Source: Phocaeicola dorei
GTDB lineage: Bacteria > Bacteroidota > Bacteroidia > Bacteroidales > Bacteroidaceae
Length of the DNA: 64,000 nucleotides
Reading direction: 5' to 3'
Assembly: GCF_013009555.1 (NCBI RefSeq)
Contig: NZ_CP046176.1
Coordinates: 2,821,501-2,885,500 of the forward strand
Shown here: positions 27,365 through 37,393 of the stretch, piece by piece
Layout: each line of letters starts with the position of its first letter
Position numbering within the stretch: the stretch's first letter is position 1
Position numbers and translations under genes: made by a program
Notes under the pieces: generated by a model
Told to the model about the DNA's origin: nothing
What the model saw: only the letters and a program-made list of their open reading frames with translations
Database searches by the model: none

Positions 27365-27442
27365 TTGTACAATGTATGAGTATTGTTACACGAAATCACA
27401 CGACATAAACAACTATTGTACAATGTAATGTACTATTGTAAC
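27365..27442 (+). repeat. Paired 12-bp repeats between the divergent promoters
   Basis: TTGTACAATGTA occurs at 27365-27376 and 27416-27427 (51 bp apart). Each is followed by a related TATTGTTAC or TATTGTAAC (ending 27389 and 27442). TTGTACAA is itself palindromic. The repeats lie between the minus-strand operon promoter and parA, so they may be operators for either, or ParB/partition-type sites. Confidence 0.6.
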
Positions 27443-27554
27443 TTTTATAGTTAAATAAAACATGCTATTCAAATTTCATCTATCTGAATATTCCGGTTTA
27501 TCCATCCCAAATCACAAATGTGTTGCACATTTCTTACCTGAAAATCTTGGTTAA

Positions 27555-27562
27555 TACATTTG
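27555..27562 (+). promoter_or_regulatory. Probable -7 element of the parA/tra promoter
   Basis: TACATTTG fits TAnnTTTG. A TTG start codon here (27560) would lie inside the element, which supports translation from the ATG at 27587. Confidence 0.45.
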
Positions 27563-27586
27563 TCACAAAATCAATCAATACTTGAA

Positions 27587-28411
27587 ATGATACAGACTCC
27601 GGTTATAGTGACATTTGCCAATCAAAAAGGAGGTGTAGGAAAAACTACCCTTTGCGTAACCTTTGCCAACTATCTGGTGACAAATGGTGTAAGGGTTGTA
27701 GTGATTGACTGCGACTTCCAGCACTCCATCATGAAATGCCGTAAGGCTGACATCAGAAAATATGGCGAACAGGAAATGCCATACGAGGTATGGGCATATG
27801 AAGCCAACGACAAGGCGATGATGACTTCCCTTATGGAGAAGCTGCACAACGATCCTGAAATCGACGTTGTACTTATGGATTCTCCCGGCAGTCTGAAAGC
27901 GGAAGGGCTGATACCCATATTCGTCAACTCGGATATCATTATTGTTCCATTTCACTATGATCTGATAACCGTTCCGTCCACGGCTAGTTTCCTCATGTTT
28001 GTTGACCGGCTGAAAAAAGCTGTCGGTGAAAGGATGAAGGCCAGACTCTTCATCATTCCCAATTTGAACGACGGAAGAATCGGCAAGCGTTCAGAACTGC
28101 TTATCTGGGACAATGCAAGGGATACCTTCTCCAACTATGGATACGTCACTGCGAAGATTCCCAAACGTGCGGATATGGAACGGTTCAGCACCATGGCGGC
28201 ACTGGATATGCAGGCCGCTATCGTTACACCGGTCTTTGACAAGGTCTATCAGAGTATCTTCGATACACTTCAACCGATAAGGGAAAAAGAACTCAAAGGC
28301 ATACAGCTGACGGAAAATCTGAATCCCAAACCTAAGAAGAAAAAGAAGGCACAGCAGTCTGATGAAGCTTCACAGGACAGTAACGAAAATCAGAATAAAG
28401 AACCAGAATAA
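27587..28411 (+). CDS. ParA-family ATPase (TraA-like)
   Basis: A Walker-type ATPase for partition or for regulation of transfer; in CTnDOT the first tra-linked gene, traA, is of this family. The first 25 residues contain the deviant Walker A motif NQKGGVGKTT. Residues about 85-110 carry VVLMDSPGSLKAEG (Walker B-like), followed by the switch region. The last 45 residues are Lys/Gln/Glu-rich and may bind DNA. It starts the plus-strand transfer operon, after a -7 element at 27555-27562. The start at 27587 (MIQTPVIVTF) gives 274 residues; an upstream TTG is rejected. Confidence 0.88.
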   Translation: MIQTPVIVTFANQKGGVGKTTLCVTFANYLVTNGVRVVVIDCDFQHSIMKCRKADIRKYGEQEMPYEVWAYEANDKAMMTSLMEKLHNDPEIDVVLMDSPGSLKAEGLIPIFVNSDIIIVPFHYDLITVPSTASFLMFVDRLKKAVGERMKARLFIIPNLNDGRIGKRSELLIWDNARDTFSNYGYVTAKIPKRADMERFSTMAALDMQAAIVTPVFDKVYQSIFDTLQPIREKELKGIQLTENLNPKPKKKKKAQQSDEASQDSNENQNKEPE

Positions 28412-28438
28412 TCAGTAAACTTCAATAACCATAGCACT

Positions 28439-28837
28439 ATGAGTAAGGATATACCGGAAATAGATGACCTGACAAGAGGCATCAATGATTCAGAACTTAT
28501 ATTGACGGAAGATACCGTAGAAACACAGGTTGAGCAAAGAGAAAATAATAATGAAACACAGGAAAAGGATACTGCTGTTTCCTTTTCGGATACAGGATGC
28601 TGGGATGACTTCATGGAATTCCTTCAATCGGACGGTTCGGGAACGGACAAAACTGAAAGGCTTGTCTGCAAGCTTGACCGTGACCTTGCGGATTCACTGG
28701 ACGACTGCGATATACATGGCAGATGTCGCTCTGACCTGGTGAATGCCATCGTAAGGGCATTCTTCAAGTCATACCTGCTACGTCTGGCAGAATACAGAAG
28801 GGAAAAGAAATCTTTGTTTAACAGTTATAATCTGTAG
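28439..28837 (+). CDS. Small tra-operon protein, DUF3408/TraB-like
   Basis: The N-terminal half is acidic and disordered. The C-terminal 60 residues (CKLDRDLADSLDDCD..., about 75-132) resemble the DUF3408 ribbon-helix-helix-like domain of Bacteroidales transfer proteins. It lies 27 bases after parA and 3 bases before the next ATG. By position it corresponds to TraB or TraC of CTnDOT; the exact role is unknown. Confidence 0.55.
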   Translation: MSKDIPEIDDLTRGINDSELILTEDTVETQVEQRENNNETQEKDTAVSFSDTGCWDDFMEFLQSDGSGTDKTERLVCKLDRDLADSLDDCDIHGRCRSDLVNAIVRAFFKSYLLRLAEYRREKKSLFNSYNL

Positions 28838-28840
28838 GAT

Positions 28841-29458
28841 ATGAAAAAGACAGACTGGACTGACAGGATGCTGGCCGCTCTTGTCGAGCTGTATCCGGTA
28901 GAGACCACAGCCTATACCGCTGCCGTTCTTAATCTGAGCGAATCGACCGTCAAGCAGAAAGCCCGTGAACTTGGACTTGTAAAAATGGCCAAATCCAGAT
29001 GGATGGAGCGTGCCGACTATATCAGGAACCACTTTCAGGAGTGTTCCTTCTCTGAGATAGGGAAAGCTCTCGGCATTACCCGGATGAGTGTCGGACGCAT
29101 AGCCGCTGCACTCGGACTGAAACGCAGCAGTGAAGAGAAACACCTGATTTCCTCACGTATCCGTACCCAGATGGTAAAGAGGGAAAGACGGCGTATCGTC
29201 TTCGGACTGGAACCCATAACCGGTATCCGTGTCATTTCAAACAGGGCGAAGGTAAGGGTGCGCTCAAACATGAAGTCAAACGGATACATCATCAGTGAGG
29301 AACACAACGTGATTTATTATACCGGCACTACGGAACGCAGGGAACGTCTGGAAAGCCGGGGTATCAGACTGGGACTGCATATCCTTCCGTTTCCGGAGGA
29401 CTGTTCCGCTTTTTCATCCAACATCATATTACAACAGCCATGCAGTACGGACAGATAG
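28841..29458 (+). CDS. Helix-turn-helix DNA-binding protein in the tra operon
   Basis: Two helix-turn-helix-like segments are visible: about residues 20-45 (TAAVLNLSESTVKQKARELGL) and 65-92 (SEIGKALGITRMSVGRIAAALGL). The middle is highly basic (KRERRR), and the C-terminus (about 165-205) is a mixed region without a family. It probably regulates the operon or acts as an ICE-specific regulator. Its start follows the previous stop by 3 bases and its end overlaps the next gene by 19 bases. Confidence 0.65.
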   Translation: MKKTDWTDRMLAALVELYPVETTAYTAAVLNLSESTVKQKARELGLVKMAKSRWMERADYIRNHFQECSFSEIGKALGITRMSVGRIAAALGLKRSSEEKHLISSRIRTQMVKRERRRIVFGLEPITGIRVISNRAKVRVRSNMKSNGYIISEEHNVIYYTGTTERRERLESRGIRLGLHILPFPEDCSAFSSNIILQQPCSTDR

Positions 29459-29874
29459 TATTCCTTCTCTTCGTGGCAATGGTATTCTACTATGCGGCAA
29501 TGATTTTCATGGACTTCCAGAGGGCAAAGGCCGCACAGAATGCCGAGCAGGACAGCCATAATGAAGAGGACATTGACATATCGGAAGAGGCACGAAGCTT
29601 CAGACCGATAAGAATAAACCGGGATGAACCTGATTCCAAAGAAGAAAGTTCAGAACAGAATAATACAGGGAATCCCGAACCTGAGAATGAAAATACTGAT
29701 TCTGACGGTACAGAGAAATCTGCATCCAAATCAGAATCTTCCAGACACGTTTACCGGGAGGCCATCATGACTGACGGCATTCTGGTTGAGAATATCATTC
29801 AGGAAATAAACAGACTGGCAGAGACCGGTACAAGTGACCTCGGTGCCGTTATCTTCAGCTGTGAGAATGCCTGA
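29440..29874 (+). CDS. Single-span membrane protein in the tra operon
   Basis: An N-terminal membrane segment (about residues 6-24) is followed by a long Glu/Asn/Ser-rich, disordered region and a small folded end. The layout is that of small TraD-position proteins in Bacteroidales conjugative elements. No enzymatic motif is seen. It overlaps the previous gene by 19 bases. Confidence 0.55.
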   Translation: MQYGQIVFLLFVAMVFYYAAMIFMDFQRAKAAQNAEQDSHNEEDIDISEEARSFRPIRINRDEPDSKEESSEQNNTGNPEPENENTDSDGTEKSASKSESSRHVYREAIMTDGILVENIIQEINRLAETGTSDLGAVIFSCENA

Positions 29875-29941
29875 TATTATATACCGTTCCTTTAGTGACA
29901 TCTGTTTCTTTGGCGATGAAATCATTTAACATTATTCAGAA

Positions 29942-30298
29942 ATGCAGATAATAAAGAAAAGTGCCCGGAATCTTACGGAACGTTTCATCGGTTCAAGTTT
30001 TGGACAGAAGTGTGTGGTGGCGGCAATTGCACTTGTTATTTCCACATCCAATGCAATGGCAGGAAGCAAGGGTGCAGCTGGTTTTACCAAGGCCACTCAG
30101 GAAGTCAGTTCCTACCAGACTCCGGTATCGAACCTGATGAAGGCCATTGCAGCCGTTATCGTCCTGGTCGGTGCCTTCAACGTCTATTTCAAGATGCAGA
30201 ACGGAGACCAGGATGTGAAGAAGACCATCATGCTTACCATCGGAGGCTGTATCGCATTCATCGCACTTTCGGAAGCTCTTCCGCTGTTCTTCCAGTAA
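29942..30298 (+). CDS. traE: Conjugal transfer protein TraE (DUF4134, VirB2-like)
   Basis: A 118-residue small membrane protein; by place and size the pilin-like subunit of the transfer apparatus. After a basic N-terminus a hydrophobic segment (about 22-40) ends in an AMAGSKG-like cleavage region. Two further membrane helices follow (about 65-83 and 97-115). The context, directly before traF and traG, is the usual one. Confidence 0.75.
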   Translation: MQIIKKSARNLTERFIGSSFGQKCVVAAIALVISTSNAMAGSKGAAGFTKATQEVSSYQTPVSNLMKAIAAVIVLVGAFNVYFKMQNGDQDVKKTIMLTIGGCIAFIALSEALPLFFQ

Positions 30299-30310
30299 TC
30301 CTTACCCGGC

Positions 30311-30601
30311 ATGACAATGAATCAGGAAGGATACCCTGTGTTCAAGGGATTGCAGAAACCGCTGGAGTTTATGGGCATACGCGGCCGTTTCCTTACTCTG
30401 GCAGCGGCAGCCATAGGCGTATCATTCGTAGGCTTCATCGGTTTCTCAATCGCCTTGGGGAAGGTTGCAGGTTTCATAGCCATGATGGTCATGGCACTGG
30501 TGGGACTGATAACCATCTACATCAAGCAGCGTGGAGGACTCCACAACAAGAAAAGGGCAAGAGGCATCTATATCTACAGAAGCCTGAGAAAAGAACAGTA
30601 A
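30311..30601 (+). CDS. traF: Conjugal transfer protein TraF (DUF4133, VirB3-like)
   Basis: A 96-residue protein with two adjacent membrane helices (about 24-45 and 47-70) and a basic end, the size and layout of the TraF/VirB3-like family. It starts with GL.KPLEFMGIRGRF in the N-terminal 30 residues. It lies 12 bases after traE and 15 before traG, as in CTnDOT. Confidence 0.75.
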   Translation: MTMNQEGYPVFKGLQKPLEFMGIRGRFLTLAAAAIGVSFVGFIGFSIALGKVAGFIAMMVMALVGLITIYIKQRGGLHNKKRARGIYIYRSLRKEQ

Positions 30602-30616
30602 ATCACTTTATACAGT

Positions 30617-32957
30617 ATGGCACACAAAAGGAAAAGAATTTTTGACGGACTCTATGCGCAGCTGGAGGAGACGGACGGCAATGTCGTGCTGTTCTCGGCC
30701 AGAGGCGAGCCGTCCGTTATCTTCGAAATAACCAATCCGGTCCAGCAGCTCTGTACGGATGCGCAGCAGTACATGCTGTTTCATGACGTGCTATCCAATA
30801 TCCTTCAGACCATCGGTGAGGGATATGCACTGCAGAAGCAGGACATTCTGTGCAGACAGGCATATCATCATGACGTACCGGACGATGCGGAGTTCCTGAC
30901 AAGGAGCTATTTCAGATACTTCGAGGGAAGGGAGTTCACAGAGATAAGGACTTTTCTTATCCTTACCCAGGAGGCTCAGAAGAACCAGTTCATCCAGTAC
31001 GACCCGAAGAGATGGCTCGATTTCCATTCCAAGGTATCAAAGACGGATGATATTCTGACCGAAAAGCATATCCGGCACAGAAAGCTCGGCAAGGAGGAAG
31101 TCAGCGAGTACTGTCACCGTTTCATGGCATTCCAGTTCCGGCACGGACCGTTCTCAATGACCAACTTCAAGGCTTCGGACGAATATCTCAGGACTGGTGA
31201 CCGTATCATCCGTTCCTATCCGCTGGTGGATATTGACGAGATAAACCTGCCTTCCATGGTAAAGCCGTACACGCAGATGAACATCAACGGATACGGAATT
31301 GCTACAGACCTGCTTTCTTTCCTTACCGGCGTCCCCTACTCGGACTGTGTGGTGTTCAACCAGGTCATTCAAATACCAGGACAGAGGAAGCTGCTGCGTA
31401 AGCTTCAGGCCAAAGCGAAGCGTCACGGTTCCATGCCGGACCCGAGCAACCGTATTGCCAAGGCTGACATTGAGGAAGTGCTGGACAGGCTGGCCGTTGA
31501 CAGTACCATGCTTGTGTACTGCAACTTCAACATTCTGGTGAGCTGTCCCCCTGACAAAGTAACTCCTGTAACTTCCTTTCTGGAGACAAAGCTGTATGAG
31601 TGCGGCATCATGCCGTCAAGAACAGCCTACAATCAGCTGGAGCTTTTCATGGACAGTTTTCCCGGTAACGGCTATGCTTTCAACCCGGACTATGACCTGT
31701 TCCTGACGCTTTCGGATGCTGCCCTGTGCTTTTTCTTCAAGGAGCATCTGAAGGAGTCTGAGGATACACCGCTGACCACATACTACACCGACCGTCAGGG
31801 GTTACCTGTATGTATCGACATTACCGGCAAGGAAGGCAAGAAGAAAATGACGGACAATGCCAACTTCTTCTGTATCGGCCCTTCCGGTTCCGGCAAGTCG
31901 TTCCACATGAACAATGTGGTACGTCAGCTTCTGGAACAGAATACGGATGTGGTCATGGTGGATACGGGTGATTCATACGAAGGCATATGTGGATATTACA
32001 AGGGTACATACATAGCCTACTCGAAGGAGAAGCCCATTTCCATGAATCCATTCAAGGTCACGAAGGAGGAATATGAGCTTAATTTCGGGGAGAAGAAGAA
32101 CTTTCTCAAATCGCTGATATTCCTGATATTCAAGGGTAACGCATTTCCAACAAAGATTGAGGACATGCTGATAAACCAGACCATCGTAGAATATTACGAG
32201 GCCTATTTCAATCCTTTTGAAGGGTTCAGTGACAGTGAGCGTGAGGCATTGAGGCAGAAACTGCTGGTCGCCGCCAAGATGGAGGATGACTATGAACAGT
32301 ACACGCACAGCATGGAGGACATCGACAGGCAGATAAACACGGAAGAGGTTCAGGAGAAGGCTGAAAGCCGTGCCCTGCTGCTGCCTTCTGAAGTACGCCG
32401 TCTGAAGCTGATACGACAGTGCCGTTCACTGACTGCTCTGATTAATGATGAAGCGGCCACAGAATCGGAAAAGGAACGTGCACTTGCCATCATAGAAAAA
32501 TATAAGAGGGAACTTTATAACAATTCCATGCTGATTAAGATAGACAGGCAGATTGACCACATGGAGGAACAGAAGCGCAGGCTGAAGGTTCAGGAACTAT
32601 CGTTCAATTCCTACTATGAGTTTGCCCTGGAGCGCATTCCGCAGATTACACAGCTAGAGAAAATCAGTTTCAATATACATGACTTTGCGGCCATACTGAA
32701 ACAGTTCTACCGTGGCGGCGAACTGGAGATGACGCTGAACTCCGACCTCGACATTAATCTGTTTGACGAGCGTTTCATTGTGTTCGAAATAGATAAAATA
32801 AAGGATGATCCGGTGCTTTTTCCGATTGTGGTGCTTATTATCATGGACGTGTTCCTGCAGAAGATGCGTATCAAGAAGGGACGGAAGGCTCTTATCATTG
32901 AAGAGGCATGGAAGGCAATCGCTTCACCTACCATGGCAGAATATATAAAGTATTTGT
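30617..32957 (+). CDS. traG: TraG transfer ATPase (VirB4-like), first exon
   Basis: The ATPase that powers assembly of the type IV secretion channel. The exon codes for 780 residues plus one base. An N-terminal VirB4-type region runs to about residue 400, followed by Walker A GPSGSGKSFHM (about 418-428) and, near the end, Walker B ALIIEEAWKAIA (about 760-772). A helical insert at about 540-700 rich in Glu, Arg and Lys lies between the two. The intron begins one base into the codon after EYIKYL. If unspliced, reading continues to a stop at 32981-32983, truncating the protein. Joined to 35447-35940 the frame is open and gives 944 residues. Confidence 0.88.
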
Positions 32958-35446
32958 GTGCGCCCGTAAAGATTGCATCGTAAATATCTCTTTGGCAAGA
33001 GATTAGGAACGTGTTCTTTGAAAATAACCTATCATCAGCCGACTTATCTGTTTCGGGAAAACTTAACCGAGCAGGGAGTGTAGCATGTCGGAAAAGTCAT
33101 AAGTCAGTTAGTTACCAAACTGCGACTGAATGGCGAGATGAAAAGATAGATATGAGGATAAAGTCCGAATTGATTGAACGATAGTCTGAGTGGTCCCCCT
33201 TGAGGCTATGGCGTAAGGTAACTATCAACCGCCATATCGTGATACTACTTCAGTGAATAGGTATGAATGTAGCAAGAACTTATCACGACACAACCGCAGT
33301 AAGCGAGTAAAGGACGGAAGTCGTATCCGACAATCTATCATGCCAACAGTTACGATGTGATAAACGGGGATTACCTATCCCGAAGTGCCGAAAGGCTATT
33401 AGGTTCGACCTATGAAAATTCGGAGTGGTAACGGAGCTTCCATAGTAGTTTGAGCAAGGTAACGCCTTGTACATGGCGAAGGGAAGCAGCTAATTATTAA
33501 TACAATTAACGGAAAATGTGAGAGACATTATGAGAAGTCCAGAAAGAGTATTAAACAGTCTATCAGAACACAGTAAGGATGCAAGCTATAAGTTTGAACG
33601 TCTTTACAGAATTTTGTTCAATGAGGAAATGTTCTATGTTGCCTATCAGCGTATTTACGCTAAAGAAGGTAACATGACTAAAGGTTCGGACGGTCAGACC
33701 ATTGACAACATGAGCCTGAAACGAATTGAAAAGTTGATTGATACGTTAAAAGACGAAACGTATCAACCCCAACCGTCAAAGAGAGTGTACATACCGAAGA
33801 AAAACGGTAAGAAAAGACCTCTTGGCGTGCCGACTTTCAATGACAAGTTGATACAGGAAGTGGTAAGAATGGTATTGGAAGCCATATACGAGGGAAGTTT
33901 TGAATATACCTCGCATGGGTTTCGTCCCAATCGAAGCTGCCATACTGCATTAACTCATATCCAAAAGGAGTTTAGCGGTGCAAAATGGTTTGTAGAGGGA
34001 GATATAAAAGGCTTCTTTGACAATATAAACCATGATGTATTGATAAACATTCTCTCGGAGCGCATTGCGGATGAACGATTCATCCGACTGATACGCAAGT
34101 TTTTGAAAGCTGGATATGTCGAGGAGTGGCAATTCCACAATACTTACAGTGGCACACCGCAAGGGGGTATCATCAGCCCGATATTGGCTAATATATACCT
34201 TGACAAGCTGGATAAGTATATAAAGGAATACATAGCCAAATTCGACAAAGGGAAGAAACGAAGATTCAGTAGAGAAAGTATGGACTTTGGCAATGCAAGA
34301 AAACGTATTGTGCGAAAATTGAAATCCGTAAAAGATGAAAGGCAAAGGACAAAGCTAATCCTTGAACTGAAAGCAATAGAAAAAGGACGGGCTAAATATC
34401 CCAACGGCGAAGAAATGGACGCCGATTACAGAAGAATGAAATATGCAAGATATGCAGATGATTTTCTTGTGGGAATTATCGGAAGCAAGCAAGATGCACA
34501 ACAGATAAAGGAAGATATTAAAAACTTCCTTGCTGATAAACTGGCATTGGAGCTGTCCGATGAAAAGACACTTGTCACTCACACGGAAAGACCAGCCAAA
34601 TTTCTCGGATATGAAATCACTGTAAGAAAGTCCAACGACCAAAAAAGGGATAAACGGGGTAGATTAAGAAGAACCTATGGTAAAAGGGTCTGCTTAAATG
34701 TCAGTATGGAAACTGTCCGTAAAAAACTTTTCAATTTGGGAGTCTTAGAACTGACAAACCGTAACGGAAAGGAAATATGGAAACCGAAATGTAAATCGGG
34801 ACTGATATTCAATGATGACCTTGAAATCCTTGATAGTTATAATCGAGAAATCGTGGGTTTCTATAACTATTACTCCATAGCCAACAACTGCGCCCATGCC
34901 TTGAATAATTTCAAGTACATCATGGAATACAGCATGTACAAAACGTTTGCAGGCAAATATAAATGCCGTACACGTGAGGTAAACAAAAAATATCGTAAGA
35001 ACGGTAGGTTTATCATAAAACACATGACTAAAACAGGTGTAAAGGAAAGATTCTTTTACGATGGTGGCTTCAAACGAAAGAAACCCACCTATAAATCGGA
35101 ATGTGACACTATGCCACGAACAATTTATACTGCGGGACGGACAAGTCTTGTTGAAAGGCTGAAAGCCCGTGAGTGTGAACTATGTGGAGCGACAGACGAC
35201 CTTGTTATGCACCATGTAAGGAAGCTAAAGAACTTGCAGGGAAAGGAAAGCTGGGAACGACACATGATTGCCCGCAAACGCAAGACGATTGCAGTGTGCA
35301 GGAGTTGTCATAAGAAGATACATGACGGAAAGATAGACTGAAATTAGTGGAGAGCCGGATACGCTGAGAGGTGTAAGTCCGGTTCGGGGGCGAGCATTTG
35401 GAAACCTGCCATAGAAATATGATAAGGCGCCGGGTGCTTAGCCTAC
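32958..35446 (+). mobile_element. Group II intron inserted in traG
   Basis: The 5' end is GTGCG (32958-32962), as in group II introns, and the 3' end is CTAC at 35443-35446. Removing 2489 bases restores the traG frame (TTG-TAT-AAG across the junction, Leu-Tyr-Lys), the expected TraG sequence. Domain V is a 34-base hairpin at 35352-35385 with the AGC triad at its base. A maturase/reverse transcriptase gene lies in the intron. The roughly 570 bases before it form the ribozyme's domains I-III and have no other gene. IBS/EBS pairs were not assigned. Confidence 0.85.
33530..35341 (+). CDS. ltrA: Group II intron maturase / reverse transcriptase with HNH domain
   Basis: Helps the intron fold and splice, and copies it into DNA during retrohoming. 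The frame contains reverse transcriptase motifs (CHTALTHIQKEF region, GTPQGGIISPILANIYL, and the active site YADDFLVG at about residue 310), a maturase (X) region, and a C-terminal HNH endonuclease zinc site CELCG...HH...CRSCHKKIH (about 550-600). The 604-residue length is typical. An in-frame GTG at 33518 is an alternative start. The gene sits in the intron's domain IV position. Confidence 0.95.
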   Translation: MRSPERVLNSLSEHSKDASYKFERLYRILFNEEMFYVAYQRIYAKEGNMTKGSDGQTIDNMSLKRIEKLIDTLKDETYQPQPSKRVYIPKKNGKKRPLGVPTFNDKLIQEVVRMVLEAIYEGSFEYTSHGFRPNRSCHTALTHIQKEFSGAKWFVEGDIKGFFDNINHDVLINILSERIADERFIRLIRKFLKAGYVEEWQFHNTYSGTPQGGIISPILANIYLDKLDKYIKEYIAKFDKGKKRRFSRESMDFGNARKRIVRKLKSVKDERQRTKLILELKAIEKGRAKYPNGEEMDADYRRMKYARYADDFLVGIIGSKQDAQQIKEDIKNFLADKLALELSDEKTLVTHTERPAKFLGYEITVRKSNDQKRDKRGRLRRTYGKRVCLNVSMETVRKKLFNLGVLELTNRNGKEIWKPKCKSGLIFNDDLEILDSYNREIVGFYNYYSIANNCAHALNNFKYIMEYSMYKTFAGKYKCRTREVNKKYRKNGRFIIKHMTKTGVKERFFYDGGFKRKKPTYKSECDTMPRTIYTAGRTSLVERLKARECELCGATDDLVMHHVRKLKNLQGKESWERHMIARKRKTIAVCRSCHKKIHDGKID

Positions 35447-35940
35447 ATAAGACCGTCAGAAAGTTCCACGGAATAGCCGGTGTGGTTACTCAGGAGCTTA
35501 ATGACGTGATTGATTCCCCTATTGTGAAGGAGGCCATCATCAACAACTCGGATGTGAAGATTCTGCTTGACCAGACCAAGTTCAAGGACAGGTATGAGGA
35601 TATTGCAGCCATTCTGGGACTCACTGACATACAGCGTCAGCAGATTTTCACCATCAATGCGCTGAACAACCATGAGGGAAGAAGTTACTTCAAAGAAGTG
35701 TGGATTTGCCGGGGACAGCACTCGGATGTGTATGGTGTGGAGGAAGCACCGGAATGTTACTGGGCATATACTACAGAACGTACCGAGAAGGAGGCACTGA
35801 AGATTTATCTTGCCCGGTACGGTACGCTGCAGGAGGCCATCACCCGTATTGAGGAAGACCGCAAGGCTGACGGAGGGCTTCTGTATCTGGAGTTTGCAAG
35901 AAAAGTCAACCAACATCAAAAAGTTATGTCACTATGGTAA
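35447..35940 (+). CDS. traG: TraG transfer ATPase (VirB4-like), second exon
   Basis: Codes for the C-terminal 164 residues of TraG, starting at the second base of a Tyr codon and reading YKTVRKFHG. It contains the VTQELNDVI segment (a VirB4-type motif after Walker B), then NNSDVKILLDQ. It has no start codon of its own in this frame, and as an isolated gene would not make a functional ATPase. Its stop overlaps the next ATG (35934). Confidence 0.8.
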
Positions 35941-36674
35941 AATTCAGATTTATGCTGATTGCTATACTGCTGGTATCGGCATCAGCCAATATGTCTGCTG
36001 CATGGAGAATCGTATTCGACCGCAACTGTCTGAAGATTGTCATGGCCAATACCGCTTCACAGAAAGTTATCGAGGAACAGCACAACCAGCGTGTGGATAC
36101 CATTGCAGCAAAGAAGCAGAAGGTGGAACTCTATACGGTAAGCATGGCTACCATGAAGGAACTATACAAGCTGAGCATGGAGAACATATCCGGTTTCGGG
36201 ACTGAAAGTCTTTATTATAAGGAAATAGGCCTGTGTGCTCTGGATATTCTGCGAAATGTTCCGGTACTTGTCAGCACGGTAAACAAGGCCAAATTTTCAA
36301 ACAAATTGCTCTGTCTGAACGAACTCGGCAATCTTGTAGCGGAAACACAGCAGCTGGTCGGCAACTTCGTCAATATCGTGAACAATGCCAGGATTCCCAA
36401 TCCGTTGCAGGGACAGGCCACTGCCGAAAAAAAGGATGACGGCTACAACCTGCTGGACAGGTATGAAAGGCTGACACTGGCCAACAGCATCTATACTGAC
36501 CTGAACAGGATACGCTACAAGGTGGAAGGGATGGTTCTGATGGCACAGTATGCCACTGCAAACGACCTCTTCTTTGCCATTGACCCTGAAGGATGGGCAA
36601 ATGTGGTAACCATGAAGAATCATGTGGGAAATCTTGTACAGGACTGGAACGGACTGGTTGCTTCAAATTATTAA
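35934..36674 (+). CDS. Exported tra-operon protein (TraI-position)
   Basis: A signal peptide (about residues 1-22, ending SANMSAAW) is followed by a mainly helical 220-residue domain. The C-terminus carries FFAIDPEGWANVV.M.NHVGNLVQDWN. The same ending is found in the protein at 54649-55389 (LWFSLDPEGWASVM...IVADWN), so the two are paralogues. In CTnDOT a helical exported protein, TraI, sits at this place; the sequence here is not clearly the same family. It overlaps the end of traG by 7 bases. Confidence 0.7.
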   Translation: MVKFRFMLIAILLVSASANMSAAWRIVFDRNCLKIVMANTASQKVIEEQHNQRVDTIAAKKQKVELYTVSMATMKELYKLSMENISGFGTESLYYKEIGLCALDILRNVPVLVSTVNKAKFSNKLLCLNELGNLVAETQQLVGNFVNIVNNARIPNPLQGQATAEKKDDGYNLLDRYERLTLANSIYTDLNRIRYKVEGMVLMAQYATANDLFFAIDPEGWANVVTMKNHVGNLVQDWNGLVASNY

Positions 36675-36682
36675 CCTTTCAT

Positions 36683-37393
36683 ATGTATGAATTTGTTATG
36701 AAAATCAGGAATATAAGTATCATATCAGCCGGTATTATAATGCTGTTGCTGCCTGTAAAGGCTTCTGCTTTCATCATACCCAAAGACCTGCCGACCATCG
36801 AAGCACTCATAGCCCTGCACAAGGCCATAAAGAAGGACGAGGACAAGGCTCTGACAAGAGTGGTCACAAGCTATGGCGAGCAGTCGCTCATTGAGAAGGG
36901 TGCGGAAAAGTTCAATGATGTCCGGACCACTCTGGATACAAGGCTGAACAATGCCTATTCATACCTGGTGCTGGCCGGTGCCATTTCTTCAACGGCCAAC
37001 TCACTGTATCAGCTGGTAACGGAATACAAGGACTTTACCGGTAATACTTTCAGCCATGTATCGAAGAAGCCTTTCGTGGCCTGGTATTATGCCGATGCCA
37101 ACGTAGCAATATCAAGGGAGATACAACACTGCTACAGACTGTATGCAACCGTGGCCGCTTCGGGTATAAATCTGATGAAGGCTTCCATGGATGAGAAGCT
37201 GAATCTGGTAATGACACTGAAGGCTTCCATCGACAGGGCAAGGTACATCATAGACAATGCCAATCTGTACTGTTTCCTTGTCACGGACTGCGGATGGAAG
37301 CCGGACTATATCTGGGAGATACTGAACTCCAATGTGAAGAATGAGATAGCTGAGCGTGTAATCAACAAATGGAATCAGGGATATGCAGGTTAG
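36683..37393 (+). CDS. Exported tra-operon protein, helical
   Basis: A signal peptide (core about residues 10-24, ending VKASA) is followed by an alpha-helical mature protein with no motif I know. It lies between two other exported transfer proteins and overlaps the next gene by 11 bases, so it is probably an envelope part of the transfer channel. The ATG at 36683 is chosen; a second ATG at 36698 (MKIRNIS) would shorten the signal by five residues. Confidence 0.65.
   Translation: MYEFVMKIRNISIISAGIIMLLLPVKASAFIIPKDLPTIEALIALHKAIKKDEDKALTRVVTSYGEQSLIEKGAEKFNDVRTTLDTRLNNAYSYLVLAGAISSTANSLYQLVTEYKDFTGNTFSHVSKKPFVAWYYADANVAISREIQHCYRLYATVAASGINLMKASMDEKLNLVMTLKASIDRARYIIDNANLYCFLVTDCGWKPDYIWEILNSNVKNEIAERVINKWNQGYAG

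Noticed and set aside
27560..27586. TTG start for ParA
   Set aside because: It falls within the TACATTTG -7 element; the ATG at 27587 gives the expected N-terminus.
35398..35446. Separate start (METCHRN...) for the second traG part
   Set aside because: These residues come from the 3' end of the group II intron (domain VI); the real exon begins at 35447.
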